Part shown: in pieces, positions 35,189 to 43,621 of the stretch
Layout of the letters: every line of letters starts with the position of its first letter
Position numbering within the stretch: position 1 is the stretch's first letter
NCBI RefSeq assembly: GCF_001518015.1
Contig: NZ_LPUY01000054.1
Location: 1-64,000, forward strand
Direction of reading: 5' to 3'
DNA length: 64,000 nucleotides
From: Tritonibacter horizontis
GTDB lineage: Bacteria > Pseudomonadota > Alphaproteobacteria > Rhodobacterales > Rhodobacteraceae
Notes under the pieces: model-generated
Told to the model about the DNA's origin: nothing
The model's input: the letters and a program-made list of their open reading frames with translations, nothing else
Database searches by the model: none
Made by a program: the position numbers and the translations under genes

Positions 35189-35788
35189 TCAATGCGGCCA
35201 GATCACCGGGTAGAGCGAGGCAACAAGCAGCGCTGCCATGGTCCAGTTGAAGACGGTCAGTCGCCTGGGACTGGTCAGAAACCGGGCCATTTGCTGGCCA
35301 AGAACGGTCCAGGAGCCCACCGAGGGCAGGTTGATTGCGCCAAAGATCGCGCCGACCAGCAGGATCGACCAGAGCCGATGATCCGGCGTGTAGGCGCTGA
35401 TCGCGGTCAGGGCCATGGCCCAGGCCTTGGGGTTCACCCATTGAAACGCCGCCGCCTGCAGAAAGGTCATCGGCGTGCCGATGTCGTCTCCGGGGCGGGC
35501 CGGGGTCGCATGGGCGATCTTCCACGCAAGGTACAAAAGATAGATCACCGATCCGGCCTTCAGCACCGTGTAGGTCACGGGAAAGGCGTCAAAGACCTGC
35601 ACCAGCCCAGCCCCGACCATCAGCACCATGAACACAAATCCCAGCGCCACCCCCAGCATATGCGGGATGGTGCGGCGGAATCCGAAATTGGCGCCCGAGG
35701 CCATCAGCATCAGGTTGTTCGGTCCCGGCGTGATCGACGAGACAAAGGCAAACAGCGCCAGCGCCGCAAGAAGGTCATAGGTCATCAT
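35189..35788 (-). CDS. LysE/RhtB-family amino acid exporter
   Basis: A 199-residue membrane protein with about six hydrophobic segments. The family opening LALFAFVSSITPGPNNLMLMASGANFGFRRTIPHMLGVALGF is clear, as is WKIAHATP and the later FQWVNPKAWAMALTAISAY. Such proteins export amino acids. The start is one of two adjacent ATGs. It is divergent from an AsnC-type regulator gene (35862), a common pairing in which the regulator activates export when the amino acid builds up. Confidence 0.88.
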   Translation of the reverse strand: MMTYDLLAALALFAFVSSITPGPNNLMLMASGANFGFRRTIPHMLGVALGFVFMVLMVGAGLVQVFDAFPVTYTVLKAGSVIYLLYLAWKIAHATPARPGDDIGTPMTFLQAAAFQWVNPKAWAMALTAISAYTPDHRLWSILLVGAIFGAINLPSVGSWTVLGQQMARFLTSPRRLTVFNWTMAALLVASLYPVIWPH

Positions 35789-35804
35789 GCGCAATATTCT
35801 GCGC
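35789..35804. promoter_or_regulatory. Dyad GCGCAATATTCTGCGC between lysE-type and AsnC-type genes
   Basis: Arms GCGCA and TGCGC flank a 6-base AT-rich centre, directly upstream of the exporter start codon and 58 bases before the regulator gene. AsnC-family proteins bind such AT-centred dyads, so this is a candidate operator. Confidence 0.35.
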
Positions 35805-35861
35805 CTATCTCGATGGAATGAAATTGCGTTTCTGCGAATATCTCCGCTATGTTCGCAACAA

Positions 35862-36314
35862 ATGGCGAAGAATGACAAAATAGACCAACAGATATTGCGT
35901 GAGTTAACGCGCGATGGCCGCCTTTCCAATCTGGAGCTGGCCGAGCGTGTGGGCCTGTCTCCCTCGGCCTGTCTGCGCCGGGTGCAGGCACTGGAGCGGG
36001 ACGGCGTCATCACCGGCTATCGTGCGGTGCTGGACCGGACCGCGATGGGGGTGGGGTTTGTCACCTACATCGGGGTTGGTCTCGGCGAACACACCAAAGA
36101 GGCGCAAGAGGCCTTTGAGCGCGCGATGGCAACCGCGCCGGAAGTGGTGGAATGTCACAATATCACCGGCACCATCGAATACCTGTTGCGGGTCGAATGC
36201 GCCGATTTGCCGAGCTACAAGAAATTCCACACCGATATCCTCGGAACATCGCCCTTTGTGACGGCGATCACCACCTATGTCGTCATGGGCTCGCCCAAGG
36301 ACCTGCGGGCCTGA
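35862..36314 (+). CDS. Lrp/AsnC-family regulator of the adjacent exporter
   Basis: A 150-residue regulator. HTH region KIDQQILRELTRDGRLSNLELAERVGLSPSACLRRVQALERDGVITGYRAVLD is followed by the RAM domain with VVECHNITGTIEYLLRVECADLPSYKKFH. I chose ATG 35862 (MAKNDKIDQQI), where family resemblance begins; an in-frame upstream ATG at 35787 would add 25 residues overlapping the exporter's start. It is divergent from the LysE-type gene and probably controls it. Confidence 0.87.
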   Translation: MAKNDKIDQQILRELTRDGRLSNLELAERVGLSPSACLRRVQALERDGVITGYRAVLDRTAMGVGFVTYIGVGLGEHTKEAQEAFERAMATAPEVVECHNITGTIEYLLRVECADLPSYKKFHTDILGTSPFVTAITTYVVMGSPKDLRA

Positions 36315-36427
36315 CCGCGCGGCGGGCCCGCGACAGAAAAACCTGCAAAAAAACGATCCGATTAAGATCTTCCAAAGGGGCCTGCCCCTAGGGTCGGTCC
36401 GACGTTAAAAGAGTGGAGCCGCGGCGA

Positions 36428-37093
36428 ATGTTATCAAAGAACAAACAGTTTCTCTTTATTCACGTGGTCAAGACGGCCGGGACCTCCATGCGGGAGGTGC
36501 TGAACCCCTATGACTGGGCGCAGCATCCAAATGGTCCCCATGCGACGATGGCCGACTACCAGGACTACCTGGGAGAGCGGGCCATGTGTTTCTTCAGCTT
36601 TGCCTTTGTGCGCAATCCCTATGACTGGATGGTGTCGCTTTACGAATATATGCGGTGGGAAGTGGACCATCATTCGCATGCGCAGGCGAGCCAGATGACC
36701 TTTCCGGAATTTGTCGAATGGCAGGCCGTGCAGGTGGGAACGCTGCGGCAGACCGACTGGCTCTACAATGATGGCGCGCGTCAGGTTGATTTCCTGGGCC
36801 GGTTTGAGACTCTGGCGGCGGATTTCGACAGGTTGCGCACTTTGCTGAACCTGCGCGCTAACCTACCACATGCGCTTGGCAGTGACGGTCGCGGCCAGTG
36901 GCGGGAGTACTACACGCCCGAGGCGCGCGACATCCTCTGCGAGGTCTGGCAAGCGGATTTCGAGAATTTTGGTTATTCGATGGAGCTGGAGGTCACGCCG
37001 CCGGACGCGCTGCCCCTGCTCAACGACACACAGCATGTGCACCGCCGCCTGGGCGAGGTGGCGCAGACCGATGTCGCACAGATGGTTGGCTAG
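36428..37093 (+). CDS. Sulfotransferase-family protein (type 2)
   Basis: A 221-residue protein. The PAPS-binding 5' loop appears as FLFIHVVKTAGTSMREVL and the 3'-phosphate site as FAFVRNPYDWMVSLYEYMRWE, the pattern of sulfotransferase family 2. These enzymes put sulfate on glycans or other surface molecules. The ATG at 36428 gives the cleanest start; a GTG at 36413 is possible. No glycan cluster is adjacent, so the substrate is unknown. Confidence 0.78.
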   Translation: MLSKNKQFLFIHVVKTAGTSMREVLNPYDWAQHPNGPHATMADYQDYLGERAMCFFSFAFVRNPYDWMVSLYEYMRWEVDHHSHAQASQMTFPEFVEWQAVQVGTLRQTDWLYNDGARQVDFLGRFETLAADFDRLRTLLNLRANLPHALGSDGRGQWREYYTPEARDILCEVWQADFENFGYSMELEVTPPDALPLLNDTQHVHRRLGEVAQTDVAQMVG

Positions 37094-37616
37094 CTGGCTG
37101 AGCTGTACTGCAGAGGCCGCTCGCCAGCAGGGGTGTTGCGCGGTCACCGTGCGCCCGGTTGTGAAAATGGCAAAACCTCTCTGCGATAGTACCGGTAATC
37201 GCGATTGCCGACCGGACTGACACCCCGGTCACCCCAAAGGACCCGGCTTTCCTTGTGAAAGCGTGCAGAGACAACGTTTAGCGCGCGGGCGGATACGCCC
37301 GTCCAACGTCCGTTTTGGCGGTGCCGCCACCCTAATTCCACGACGCGGATGCCTTGAGTGACCTAGAAGACACCGCCGCCCCCGAGCGGCACGGCGTCAC
37401 CCTCCAGATCTCAGGCCTCGGTCAGATGATCCGACCGCAGCGGGCCCTCTTGCAAGAGGCGCCCGCCGCAAGTGTGGCGTGATGTTTTGCGCTGCGCTTT
37501 GCGCAACGGCTGTGAGGTTTTGCGCTGCGCTTTGCGCAACGCCGGGGGCCGGGGACGCGCCTGCGGCGCGCGCCCGGCCGGTCTCCGATTGTGGCGGAGC
37601 AGCGGGGCGGCGCCGG
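37094..37616. other. Non-coding interval with palindrome and repeated hairpin
   Basis: About 520 bases between the sulfotransferase and malyl-CoA lyase genes without a credible gene. It holds the perfect 14-bp palindrome CCTCTTGCAAGAGG (37446-37459), extended by GGGC/GCCC, and a duplicated 25-bp hairpin unit (37484-37541). A 43-codon open frame at 37354-37482 has no recognisable start signal or family. Confidence 0.55.
37484..37541. repeat. 25-bp direct repeat, two copies, each able to form a hairpin
   Basis: The 25-bp unit starting GTTTTGCGCTGCGCTTTGCG occurs exactly twice (37484-37508 and 37517-37541) with period 33. Within each, TTGCGC and GCGCAA are inverted arms around eight bases. It lies beyond the malyl-CoA lyase stop and may be a small REP-like element. 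Confidence 0.7.
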
Positions 37617-38579
37617 CTACCCGGCCTGCGCGATCAGTTCGGATTGAGCGACCACCACCTCGGCCTGTTTGATGGATGCGATGTCGACCAGACGTCCCTT
37701 GTAGACCGTCGCCCCGGCGCCGCTGGCCTTGGCTTCTTCCATTGCGGCGAGGATTTCGCGGGCTTCGGCAACGGCGGCGTCAGAGGGGGTGAAGACCTCA
37801 TTGGCCAAGGCGATCTGTTTCGGATGGATCGCCCATTTGCCGACCATGCCGAGGGTGGCGGAGCGTTTCGCCTGGGCGATATAGCCGGCGTCGTCGGAGA
37901 AATCGCCAAAGGGGCCATCGACGGGCAGCACACCATGGGTGCGGCAGGCGGCGACAATCGCGGTCTGGGCCCAGTGCCAGGGATCGGACCAGTGCTGCAC
38001 CCCGTCGCGCAGCATGTAGTAGTTTTCCTGGGTGCCGCCGATGCCGGTGGTCTGCATCCCCATGGAGGCGGCGAAATCGGCGGCGCCGAGGCTCATGGCC
38101 TGCAGGCGTGGCGAGGCGGCGGCGATGGCCTCCACATGGGCAATGCCGGCCGCCGATTCGATGATCACCTCAAAGCTGATCGGCCGGTCACGGCCCTTGG
38201 CGCGTTCGATCGCGGTGACCAGCGCATCGACAGCATAGACATCCTCGGCGCAGCCCACCTTGGGGATCATGATCTGATCCAGCCGGTCGCCGGCCTGCTC
38301 CAGAATGTCGACCACGTCGCGATACCACCAGGGGGTGTCGAGGCCATTGATCCGCACCGACAGCGTTTTGCGGCCCCAGTCGACAGTGTTGATCGCCTCG
38401 ATCACATTGGCGCGGGCCTGATCCTTGTCCGTGGGGGCGACCGAATCCTCAAGGTCGAGGTTGATCACATCCGCCGCCGAGGCGGCCATTTTGGCGAAGA
38501 GTTTGGTGTTCGACCCCGGACCAAAGAGCTGGCACCGGTTTGGGCGGGCAGGGGCGGTGGGCTGGATCCGAAAGCTCAT
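37617..38579 (-). CDS. mcl1: L-malyl-CoA / beta-methylmalyl-CoA lyase
   Basis: A 320-residue CitE-like lyase, nearly the same length as Rhodobacter Mcl1. It shows ARPNRCQLFGPGSNTKLFAKMAASAADVINLDLEDSVAP (acidic metal ligand in LDLEDSV), SFEVIIESAAGIAHVEAIAA, MSLGAADFAASMGMQTTGIGG and VGKWAIHPKQIALANEVFTP. It cleaves malyl-CoA to glyoxylate and acetyl-CoA and methylmalyl-CoA to glyoxylate and propionyl-CoA, serving the ethylmalonyl-CoA pathway of acetate assimilation. I chose the ATG at MSFRIQP; the open frame continues far upstream but loses all resemblance. Confidence 0.94.
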   Translation of the reverse strand: MSFRIQPTAPARPNRCQLFGPGSNTKLFAKMAASAADVINLDLEDSVAPTDKDQARANVIEAINTVDWGRKTLSVRINGLDTPWWYRDVVDILEQAGDRLDQIMIPKVGCAEDVYAVDALVTAIERAKGRDRPISFEVIIESAAGIAHVEAIAAASPRLQAMSLGAADFAASMGMQTTGIGGTQENYYMLRDGVQHWSDPWHWAQTAIVAACRTHGVLPVDGPFGDFSDDAGYIAQAKRSATLGMVGKWAIHPKQIALANEVFTPSDAAVAEAREILAAMEEAKASGAGATVYKGRLVDIASIKQAEVVVAQSELIAQAG

Positions 38580-38885
38580 ACGTGGGTTCTCCGGGTTCAA
38601 ATGTTCCAATAATATTGCCAATTTGGTTATTTCGTTGCGCGCCAGAAAGCAAGAGGCGATTTGCACTTGCAGCATTCGTCCGCCGCAGTGCGACGCGTGC
38701 GCCGGTGCGACGGGCCAAATGCAGCGTATCGTCTGGGCAGTCGGGGATATTCTTCGAGCAATACCAGCTTTGAGCGCAGAATCTTCGCCCGATCCGCGCG
38801 GCAGCTGCAAATTAGAGAGGAACTTGCAGTCGCTTTGCCGCAAGCTGGCGCGGACTCTGACGATTTCCAAAGAAGGACGCTGGAT
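38580..38885. other. Divergent promoter region between malyl-CoA lyase and dgcN
   Basis: About 300 bases without a gene. Near the lyase side it is AT-rich (CCAATAATATTGCCAATTTGG, a loose CCAAT/ATTGG dyad, 38606-38626). Several TTGCA elements (38657-38669, about 38803 and 38823) might be regulator sites. I cannot assign them. Confidence 0.4.
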
Positions 38886-39887
38886 ATGATCGAGACCCCC
38901 TATCTGCTGTTTCTCGGCGACGCGCCCGACATGCTGGCCGCCAAAGTGGCCATCGGTATTCGCGACTGGCGCCCGGACCATGCGGTCGGCCAGATCAGCC
39001 TGCCGGGCTGCGGCGCCAACCTCGGGCTGACCGAGATGACCCTGGCCGAGGCCAAGGCGGCCGGCGCCAAGACGCTGGTGATCGGTGTCGCCAACCGCGG
39101 CGGCAAGATCAGCCAGGCCTGGAAAAAGGTCCTGGTCGAAGCGCTGGAAGAGGGCTTTGATCTGGCCTCCGGGCTGCACAACCTGCTGCGCGACGAGCCG
39201 GACCTGGCGGCGGTGGCCGAAGCGACCGGGCGCGCCCTGCATGATGTGCGGGTGCCGTCGGTGCAATACCCCATCGCGGATGGGGTGAAGCGCAGCGGCA
39301 AGCGGTGTCTGGCGGTTGGCACCGATTGTTCGGTCGGCAAGATGTACACGGCGCTGGCGATGGATGCGGAAATGCAGAAACGCGGCATGAAGTCTTCGTT
39401 CCGGGCCACCGGCCAGACCGGCATCCTGATCACCGGCGAAGGTGTGCCGCTGGATGCGGTGGTGGCGGATTTCATGGCCGGGTCGGTGGAATATCTGACC
39501 CCCGACAATGATGCCGATCACTGGGATCTGATCGAAGGGCAGGGGTCGCTGTTCCATATCTCTTATTCCGGGGTCACCCTGGCGCTGGTGCATGGCGGTC
39601 AGCCCGACGCGTTGATCCTGTGTCACGAGCCGACCCGGACCCATATGCGCGGTCTGCCCGATTATGCCGTGCCGACGCTGGAGGAGCTGCGCGATGTGGC
39701 GCTGCCGCTGGCGCAGCGGGCCAATTCCGCCTGTCAGGTTGTCGGGATCTCGGTCAACACCCAGCATCTGGGCGAAGAGGAGGCGGTGGCCTATCTCAGC
39801 GAGGTCGAGGCGCGCATGGGTCTGCCGGCGGTTGATCCCTACCGTCACGGGGCAGGCCGTCTGGTCGACGCGCTGGCGGCGATCTGA
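38886..39887 (+). CDS. dgcN: D-glutamate N-acetyltransferase DgcN (DUF1611 family)
   Basis: A 333-residue DUF1611 protein. The N-terminal domain reads PYLLFLGDAPDMLAAKVAIGI, and the C-terminal P-loop-like domain reads CLAVGTDCSVGKMYTALAMDAEMQKRGMKSSFRATGQTGILITG. This family includes DgcN, which acetylates D-glutamate to N-acetyl-D-glutamate in marine proteobacteria. The start ATG 38886 has AAGGA upstream. The racemase-like gene DgcA follows, the pairing that defines the pathway. If it stood alone I would call it only DUF1611. Confidence 0.85.
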   Translation: MIETPYLLFLGDAPDMLAAKVAIGIRDWRPDHAVGQISLPGCGANLGLTEMTLAEAKAAGAKTLVIGVANRGGKISQAWKKVLVEALEEGFDLASGLHNLLRDEPDLAAVAEATGRALHDVRVPSVQYPIADGVKRSGKRCLAVGTDCSVGKMYTALAMDAEMQKRGMKSSFRATGQTGILITGEGVPLDAVVADFMAGSVEYLTPDNDADHWDLIEGQGSLFHISYSGVTLALVHGGQPDALILCHEPTRTHMRGLPDYAVPTLEELRDVALPLAQRANSACQVVGISVNTQHLGEEEAVAYLSEVEARMGLPAVDPYRHGAGRLVDALAAI

Positions 39888-39937
39888 TCGGCCCCTTGCG
39901 GCGGAGGCGCCTGACGCATCGTCGGGAGCCTCCGGCG

Positions 39938-39960
39938 GAGGTATTTTGAAAAAGATGAAG
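39938..39960 (-). repeat. Intergenic element, copy B (between dgcN and dgcA)
   Basis: On the minus strand this reads CTTCATCTTTTT, CA, then AAATACCTC. It matches 21 of 23 bases of a second copy at 59089-59111. It is flanked by short GC-rich hairpins on both sides (for example GGAGGC/GCCTCC at 39904-39937). It looks like a dispersed structured intergenic repeat. Confidence 0.7.
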
Positions 39961-39993
39961 AGAGGGCGGCGTGGCTGCCCGGAGGGAGTGCCC

Positions 39994-40959
39994 ATGCAGA
40001 TTACCGTCACGGCAGATGTGTTCAAGCTGGCGCAGGTGTTCACGATTTCGCGCGGGTCGCGGACCGAGGCCAGGGTGCTGACGGTTCGGATCGAGGACGG
40101 CGGTCATGTGGGCTGGGGCGAATGTGTGCCCTATGCGCGCTACGGTGAGACGCTGGACAGTGTCACGGCGGAGATCGAAGGGCTGCCCGAGGCGTTCAGT
40201 CGCGCCGACTTGCAGGATCTGCTGCCCGCCGGGGCGGCCCGCAATGCGGTGGATTGTGCGCTGTGGGATCTGGCGGCGAAACAGGCCGGCAAGCGGGTCT
40301 GGGAGCTGGCTGGTCTGGCGGCCCCGGGACCGGAGATCACCGCTTATACCCTGTCGCTGGCGGAACCGGAAGAGATGCGCGCACAGGCGGCTCTGAATGC
40401 CCATCGTCCCCTGCTGAAGATCAAGCTGGGCACGCCCGAGGATATGCCGCGTCTTGAGGCGGTGCGCGCCGGGGCGCCGGAGGCCCGGATCATCATTGAC
40501 GCGAATGAGGGCTGGTCGGCCGAGGTCTATGCCGATCTGGCGCCGCATCTGGTTCGCCTTGGGGTGGAGCTGGTGGAGCAGCCCTTGCCTGCCGGTGAGG
40601 ACGAGGCCCTGATCGGCATGGATCGCCCGGTGCCGGTCTGCGCGGATGAAAGCGCGCATGACTGCGCCAGCCTGGCTGATCTCAAGGGCAAATACGATGT
40701 GGTCAACATCAAGCTGGACAAGACCGGTGGCCTGACCGAGGCGTTGAAACTGCGCGATGCGGCCCTGGCGGAGGGTTATCAGGTGATGGTCGGCTGCATG
40801 GTCGGGTCGTCCTTGGCGATGGCGCCCGCCACGCTGGTGGCGCAGGGGGCATTGGTAACGGATCTTGACGGGCCGCTGCTTCTGGCCGAAGACCGTCCCG
40901 AACCGCTGACTTTTGACGCCGACGGGGTGCATCCCCCTCGGTCCGCGCTTTGGGGCTAA
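39994..40959 (+). CDS. dgcA: N-acetyl-D-glutamate racemase DgcA (dipeptide epimerase-like enolase superfamily)
   Basis: A 321-residue enolase-superfamily enzyme. Catalytic elements are the lysine pair in LLKIKLGTPEDM, metal ligands in IIIDANEGWS, LVEQPLPAGEDEAL and VCADESAHD, and the second catalytic lysine in VVNIKLDKTGGLTEALKL. On its own this would be called an L-Ala-D/L-Glu epimerase; next to DgcN it fits N-acetyl-D-glutamate racemase, giving N-acetyl-L-glutamate. GGAGGGAG precedes the start. The aminotransferase gene begins ten bases after the stop. Confidence 0.85.
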   Translation: MQITVTADVFKLAQVFTISRGSRTEARVLTVRIEDGGHVGWGECVPYARYGETLDSVTAEIEGLPEAFSRADLQDLLPAGAARNAVDCALWDLAAKQAGKRVWELAGLAAPGPEITAYTLSLAEPEEMRAQAALNAHRPLLKIKLGTPEDMPRLEAVRAGAPEARIIIDANEGWSAEVYADLAPHLVRLGVELVEQPLPAGEDEALIGMDRPVPVCADESAHDCASLADLKGKYDVVNIKLDKTGGLTEALKLRDAALAEGYQVMVGCMVGSSLAMAPATLVAQGALVTDLDGPLLLAEDRPEPLTFDADGVHPPRSALWG

Positions 40960-40969
40960 GGAGAAAACC

Positions 40970-41830
40970 ATGACTCGTACCGTATATGTGAACGGCGATT
41001 ACCTGCCGGAGACGGAGGCCAAGGTCTCGATCTTTGACCGTGGCTTCCTGATGGCGGATGCGGTCTATGAGGTGACGTCGGTTCTGGGCGGCAAGCTGAT
41101 CGATTTCGAGGGGCACGCGCTGCGCCTGAACCGGTCGCTGAGCGAATTGGACATGGCGGCGCCCTGCAGCAAAGAGGCGCTTCTGGAAATCCACCGCAAG
41201 CTGGTTGAGCTGAACGGGATCGAGGAAGGGCTGGTGTATCTGCAGGTCACCCGTGGCTCTGACGGCGATCGCGATTTCCTGTTTCCCGGCGAGGAAACCC
41301 AGCCGACGCTGGTGCTGTTCACCCAGAACAAGCCGGGGCTGGCCGACAGCCCGGCCTCCAAGACGGGCATCAAGATCATTTCCATCGAGGACGTCCGCTG
41401 GGGGCGTCGCGACATCAAGACGACGCAGCTGCTGTATCCGTCGATGGGCAAGATGATGGCGAAAAAGGCCGGGGCGGATGATGCCTGGATGGTCGAGGAT
41501 GGCCATGTCACCGAAGGCACCTCCAACAACGCCTATTTCGTCAAGGACGGTGTGATCGTCACCCGCCCACTGTCGACGGAGATCCTGCATGGGATCACCC
41601 GCAAGGCAGTGTTGCGGATGGCCGAGGAAGCACAGCTGAAGATCGAAGAGCGGCTGTTTACGATTGATGAGGCCAAGGCGGCGGATGAGGCCTTCTGCAC
41701 CTCTGCCTCTGCTTTTGTGATGCCGATCGTGGAAATCGACGGCGTGATGTTGGGGGATGGCGCGCCCGGTCCCATCGCCAAGCGGCTGCGCGAAATCTAC
41801 CTTGAGGAAAGCATCAAGGCCGCAGTCTGA
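40970..41830 (+). CDS. D-amino acid transaminase (class IV PLP aminotransferase)
   Basis: A 286-residue fold-type IV aminotransferase: VYVNGDYLPETEAKVSIFDRGFLMADAVYEV, the PLP lysine in GRRDIKTTQLLYPSMGKMMAKKAG, and EDGHVTEGTSNNAYFVKDG. It closely resembles D-alanine aminotransferase, which moves amino groups between D-amino acids and 2-oxoglutarate to give D-glutamate. In this operon it would funnel various D-amino acids into the DgcN-DgcA route. It is followed by a good terminator. Confidence 0.88.
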   Translation: MTRTVYVNGDYLPETEAKVSIFDRGFLMADAVYEVTSVLGGKLIDFEGHALRLNRSLSELDMAAPCSKEALLEIHRKLVELNGIEEGLVYLQVTRGSDGDRDFLFPGEETQPTLVLFTQNKPGLADSPASKTGIKIISIEDVRWGRRDIKTTQLLYPSMGKMMAKKAGADDAWMVEDGHVTEGTSNNAYFVKDGVIVTRPLSTEILHGITRKAVLRMAEEAQLKIEERLFTIDEAKAADEAFCTSASAFVMPIVEIDGVMLGDGAPGPIAKRLREIYLEESIKAAV

Positions 41831-41863
41831 ACGCCGCCTGATATGATCTGACGGGTCTAAACA

Positions 41864-41892
41864 GGGCCGCTCCGGTTGGGGCGGCCCTTTTT
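41864..41892 (+). terminator. Intrinsic terminator after the D-amino acid operon
   Basis: GGGCCGC and GCGGCCC form a perfect 7-bp stem with a 10-base loop followed by TTTTT. It ends the dgcN-dgcA-transaminase run. Confidence 0.88.
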
Positions 41893-41933
41893 AATTGCCG
41901 GGCGGGGAGGCGCAAGGCGGGTGGGGTCGACTC

Positions 41934-42728
41934 TCAGCCGAAGCGATACCCGGAGGCGGTGACGCCGCCGAAAATGCCCGTCTGGTGGTAGATCCGCGTC
42001 GCGGCGGCATCCTCGGCCGCGCCAAGGGCGGCAAAGATCGGCGCGAAGTGGTCCTCCTGCACGTGGCAATCGCGGGCGTGCGGGGCCTGTTCCCAGTTCA
42101 TCAGCGCGGCCTTGCGTTCTGCCGGGGGCAGGGCGAGGGCCGTGGTCAACCAATGGTCAAAGGCCTCTGACGGAGCTTTGGCACCGGGGCCAAAGGCGCG
42201 CAGATTGTGATAGCTGAGGCCGGACCCGATGATCAGCACGCCCTGATCACGCAGGGGGGCAAGCGCGCGGCCAAGCGCGAAATGGGCGGCCGGATCATAG
42301 CCTTTTTGCAGCGAGACCTGAAACAGCGGCACATCGGCCTGCGGATACATCACCGCCATCGGCACAAAAGTGCCGTGGTCAAACCCCATGGTCGGATCCA
42401 GCCGTGTGGCAAGGCCCGCCGCCGCGATCAGGTCGCGGGTCTGTTCGGCCAGCGCCGGCGCGCCGGGCGCGGGATAGGTGATTTCAAACGTCTCGGGTGG
42501 AAAGCCGGAATAGTCATAGACCATCGGCGGCTGGGGGGCGGACATCACCGCAAAGGCCTCCGTTTCCCAATGGCCGGAGATCATCAGCACGGCGGTGGGG
42601 CGGGTCGGCAGCTGCGCTGGCATCTCCCGGAGGGAGGCTTCGAGCGGCGCGAATTCGGCGCGCCAGTCCGGCATCCAGGGCCAGGGCCCGCCCCCGTGAG
42701 AAATGAAATAGCTTGGCATGCGGGTCAT
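41934..42728 (-). CDS. LigB/YgiD-type extradiol dioxygenase family protein
   Basis: A 264-residue protein of the class III extradiol (4,5-DOPA dioxygenase) family. Metal-site histidines are in SYFISHGGGPWPW, LMISGHWE and MGFDHGTFVPMAVMYP, with LIIGSGLSYHNLRAFG further on. Such enzymes open catechol rings using Fe(II) or Zn. The true substrate of most bacterial members is unknown. It stands alone on the minus strand. Start chosen at MTRMPSYF, where GGAGG lies upstream on the minus strand. Confidence 0.88.
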   Translation of the reverse strand: MTRMPSYFISHGGGPWPWMPDWRAEFAPLEASLREMPAQLPTRPTAVLMISGHWETEAFAVMSAPQPPMVYDYSGFPPETFEITYPAPGAPALAEQTRDLIAAAGLATRLDPTMGFDHGTFVPMAVMYPQADVPLFQVSLQKGYDPAAHFALGRALAPLRDQGVLIIGSGLSYHNLRAFGPGAKAPSEAFDHWLTTALALPPAERKAALMNWEQAPHARDCHVQEDHFAPIFAALGAAEDAAATRIYHQTGIFGGVTASGYRFG

Positions 42729-42858
42729 GGGCGGGCCTCCTTGGTTGGGACGTGTTTGCAACACTCTGACCCGGTCAACCTAGGACCCCGCCCGCCCGAC
42801 GCCTAGCTGCGGCGCTGCACAGCCCCTGTGCGGCCGCCCGCCAGTCGAGGGCACGCGG

Positions 42859-43200
42859 TCAGGATGACTTGGGCCCGACGTTTTCCGCAAAGGCCTTGCC
42901 AAAGGCGGCCTGTTTGTCGGCGCCGGCCTCGGTCTGGTGGTTGGCCTTCCACTCCGCCATGGTCATGCCGTAGAAGATTTCGCGCGCCGTGTCCTTATCC
43001 AGATCGATACCTTTGGCGTTGGCGGCCTCCTGGTACCAGCGGCTCAGGCAGTTGCGGCAAAACCCCGTCAAATTCATCATGTCGATGTTCTGCACATCGG
43101 GGCGATCTTCCATCAGGTGTTTGCGCAGGCGGCGAAAGGCGGCGGCTTCGAGTTCCAGCTGGGTCTGGGGATCGATGTCTGGCGGGGTCATGGCGGGCAT
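42859..43200 (-). CDS. DUF1244 family small protein
   Basis: A 113-residue protein with the DUF1244 core AAAFRRLRKHLMEDRPDVQNIDMMNLTGFCRNCLSRWYQEAANAKGIDLDKDTAREIFYGMTMAEWKA. The CRNCLSRWY segment with two cysteines is characteristic. Function is unknown. The start is MPAM or, four residues later, MTPP. A Roseobacter-type housekeeping gene, not part of a visible operon. Confidence 0.87.
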   Translation of the reverse strand: MPAMTPPDIDPQTQLELEAAAFRRLRKHLMEDRPDVQNIDMMNLTGFCRNCLSRWYQEAANAKGIDLDKDTAREIFYGMTMAEWKANHQTEAGADKQAAFGKAFAENVGPKSS

Positions 43201-43621
43201 CCTTCATGTGGTTTCACCACAGGTAGCAACCGGGGCATAGGCCGGCAAGATGGCTGGAATGCGAGATTTTCAGGCAGGCGGCGGCGGCCGGGCGCTGGCG
43301 GGCGCGTGGATTGCGCCAGAGATACCACATACGCCGCCCGAAAGAGCGGCGTGAACCGGGGGCTGTTGCAGGTCGGGGCAGGGGTGAAATAAGCTGCCAG
43401 TGTCATGGGGTCGTCGTGGTCTTGTCGTCATTTGGTCGCGCCGTTTCAGAAGAGTTGCGGCACAAAGTGAATTGAGCCATAAGACCGATAGCAATGTTTG
43501 CGGTAACATCACTTGGGCGGCAAAAGCCTTGCCCGGCGTTGTTTTCGCAGACCAGATCGCGGTGACATCACCGCCCGACCCCTAGAACCCGACCCAATTG
43601 AGTCAGAGGAAGAGTGAGTCC
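43201..43621. other. Non-coding interval upstream of pyk
   Basis: About 420 bases between the DUF1244 and pyruvate kinase genes. Frames on both strands are short and resemble no family. It presumably holds the pyk promoter. GTGGTTTCACCAC (43208-43220) is a small palindrome next to the DUF1244 start. Confidence 0.5.

Noticed and set aside
37354-37482. 43-codon plus-strand frame that could be a gene remnant
   Set aside because: No ribosome site, only a TTG start, and no recognised family; too little to call a pseudogene.
38580-40043. Upstream extension of the malyl-CoA lyase frame
   Set aside because: The frame stays open across dgcN on the other strand, but resemblance to Mcl1 starts sharply at MSFRIQP, so the extension is not coding.
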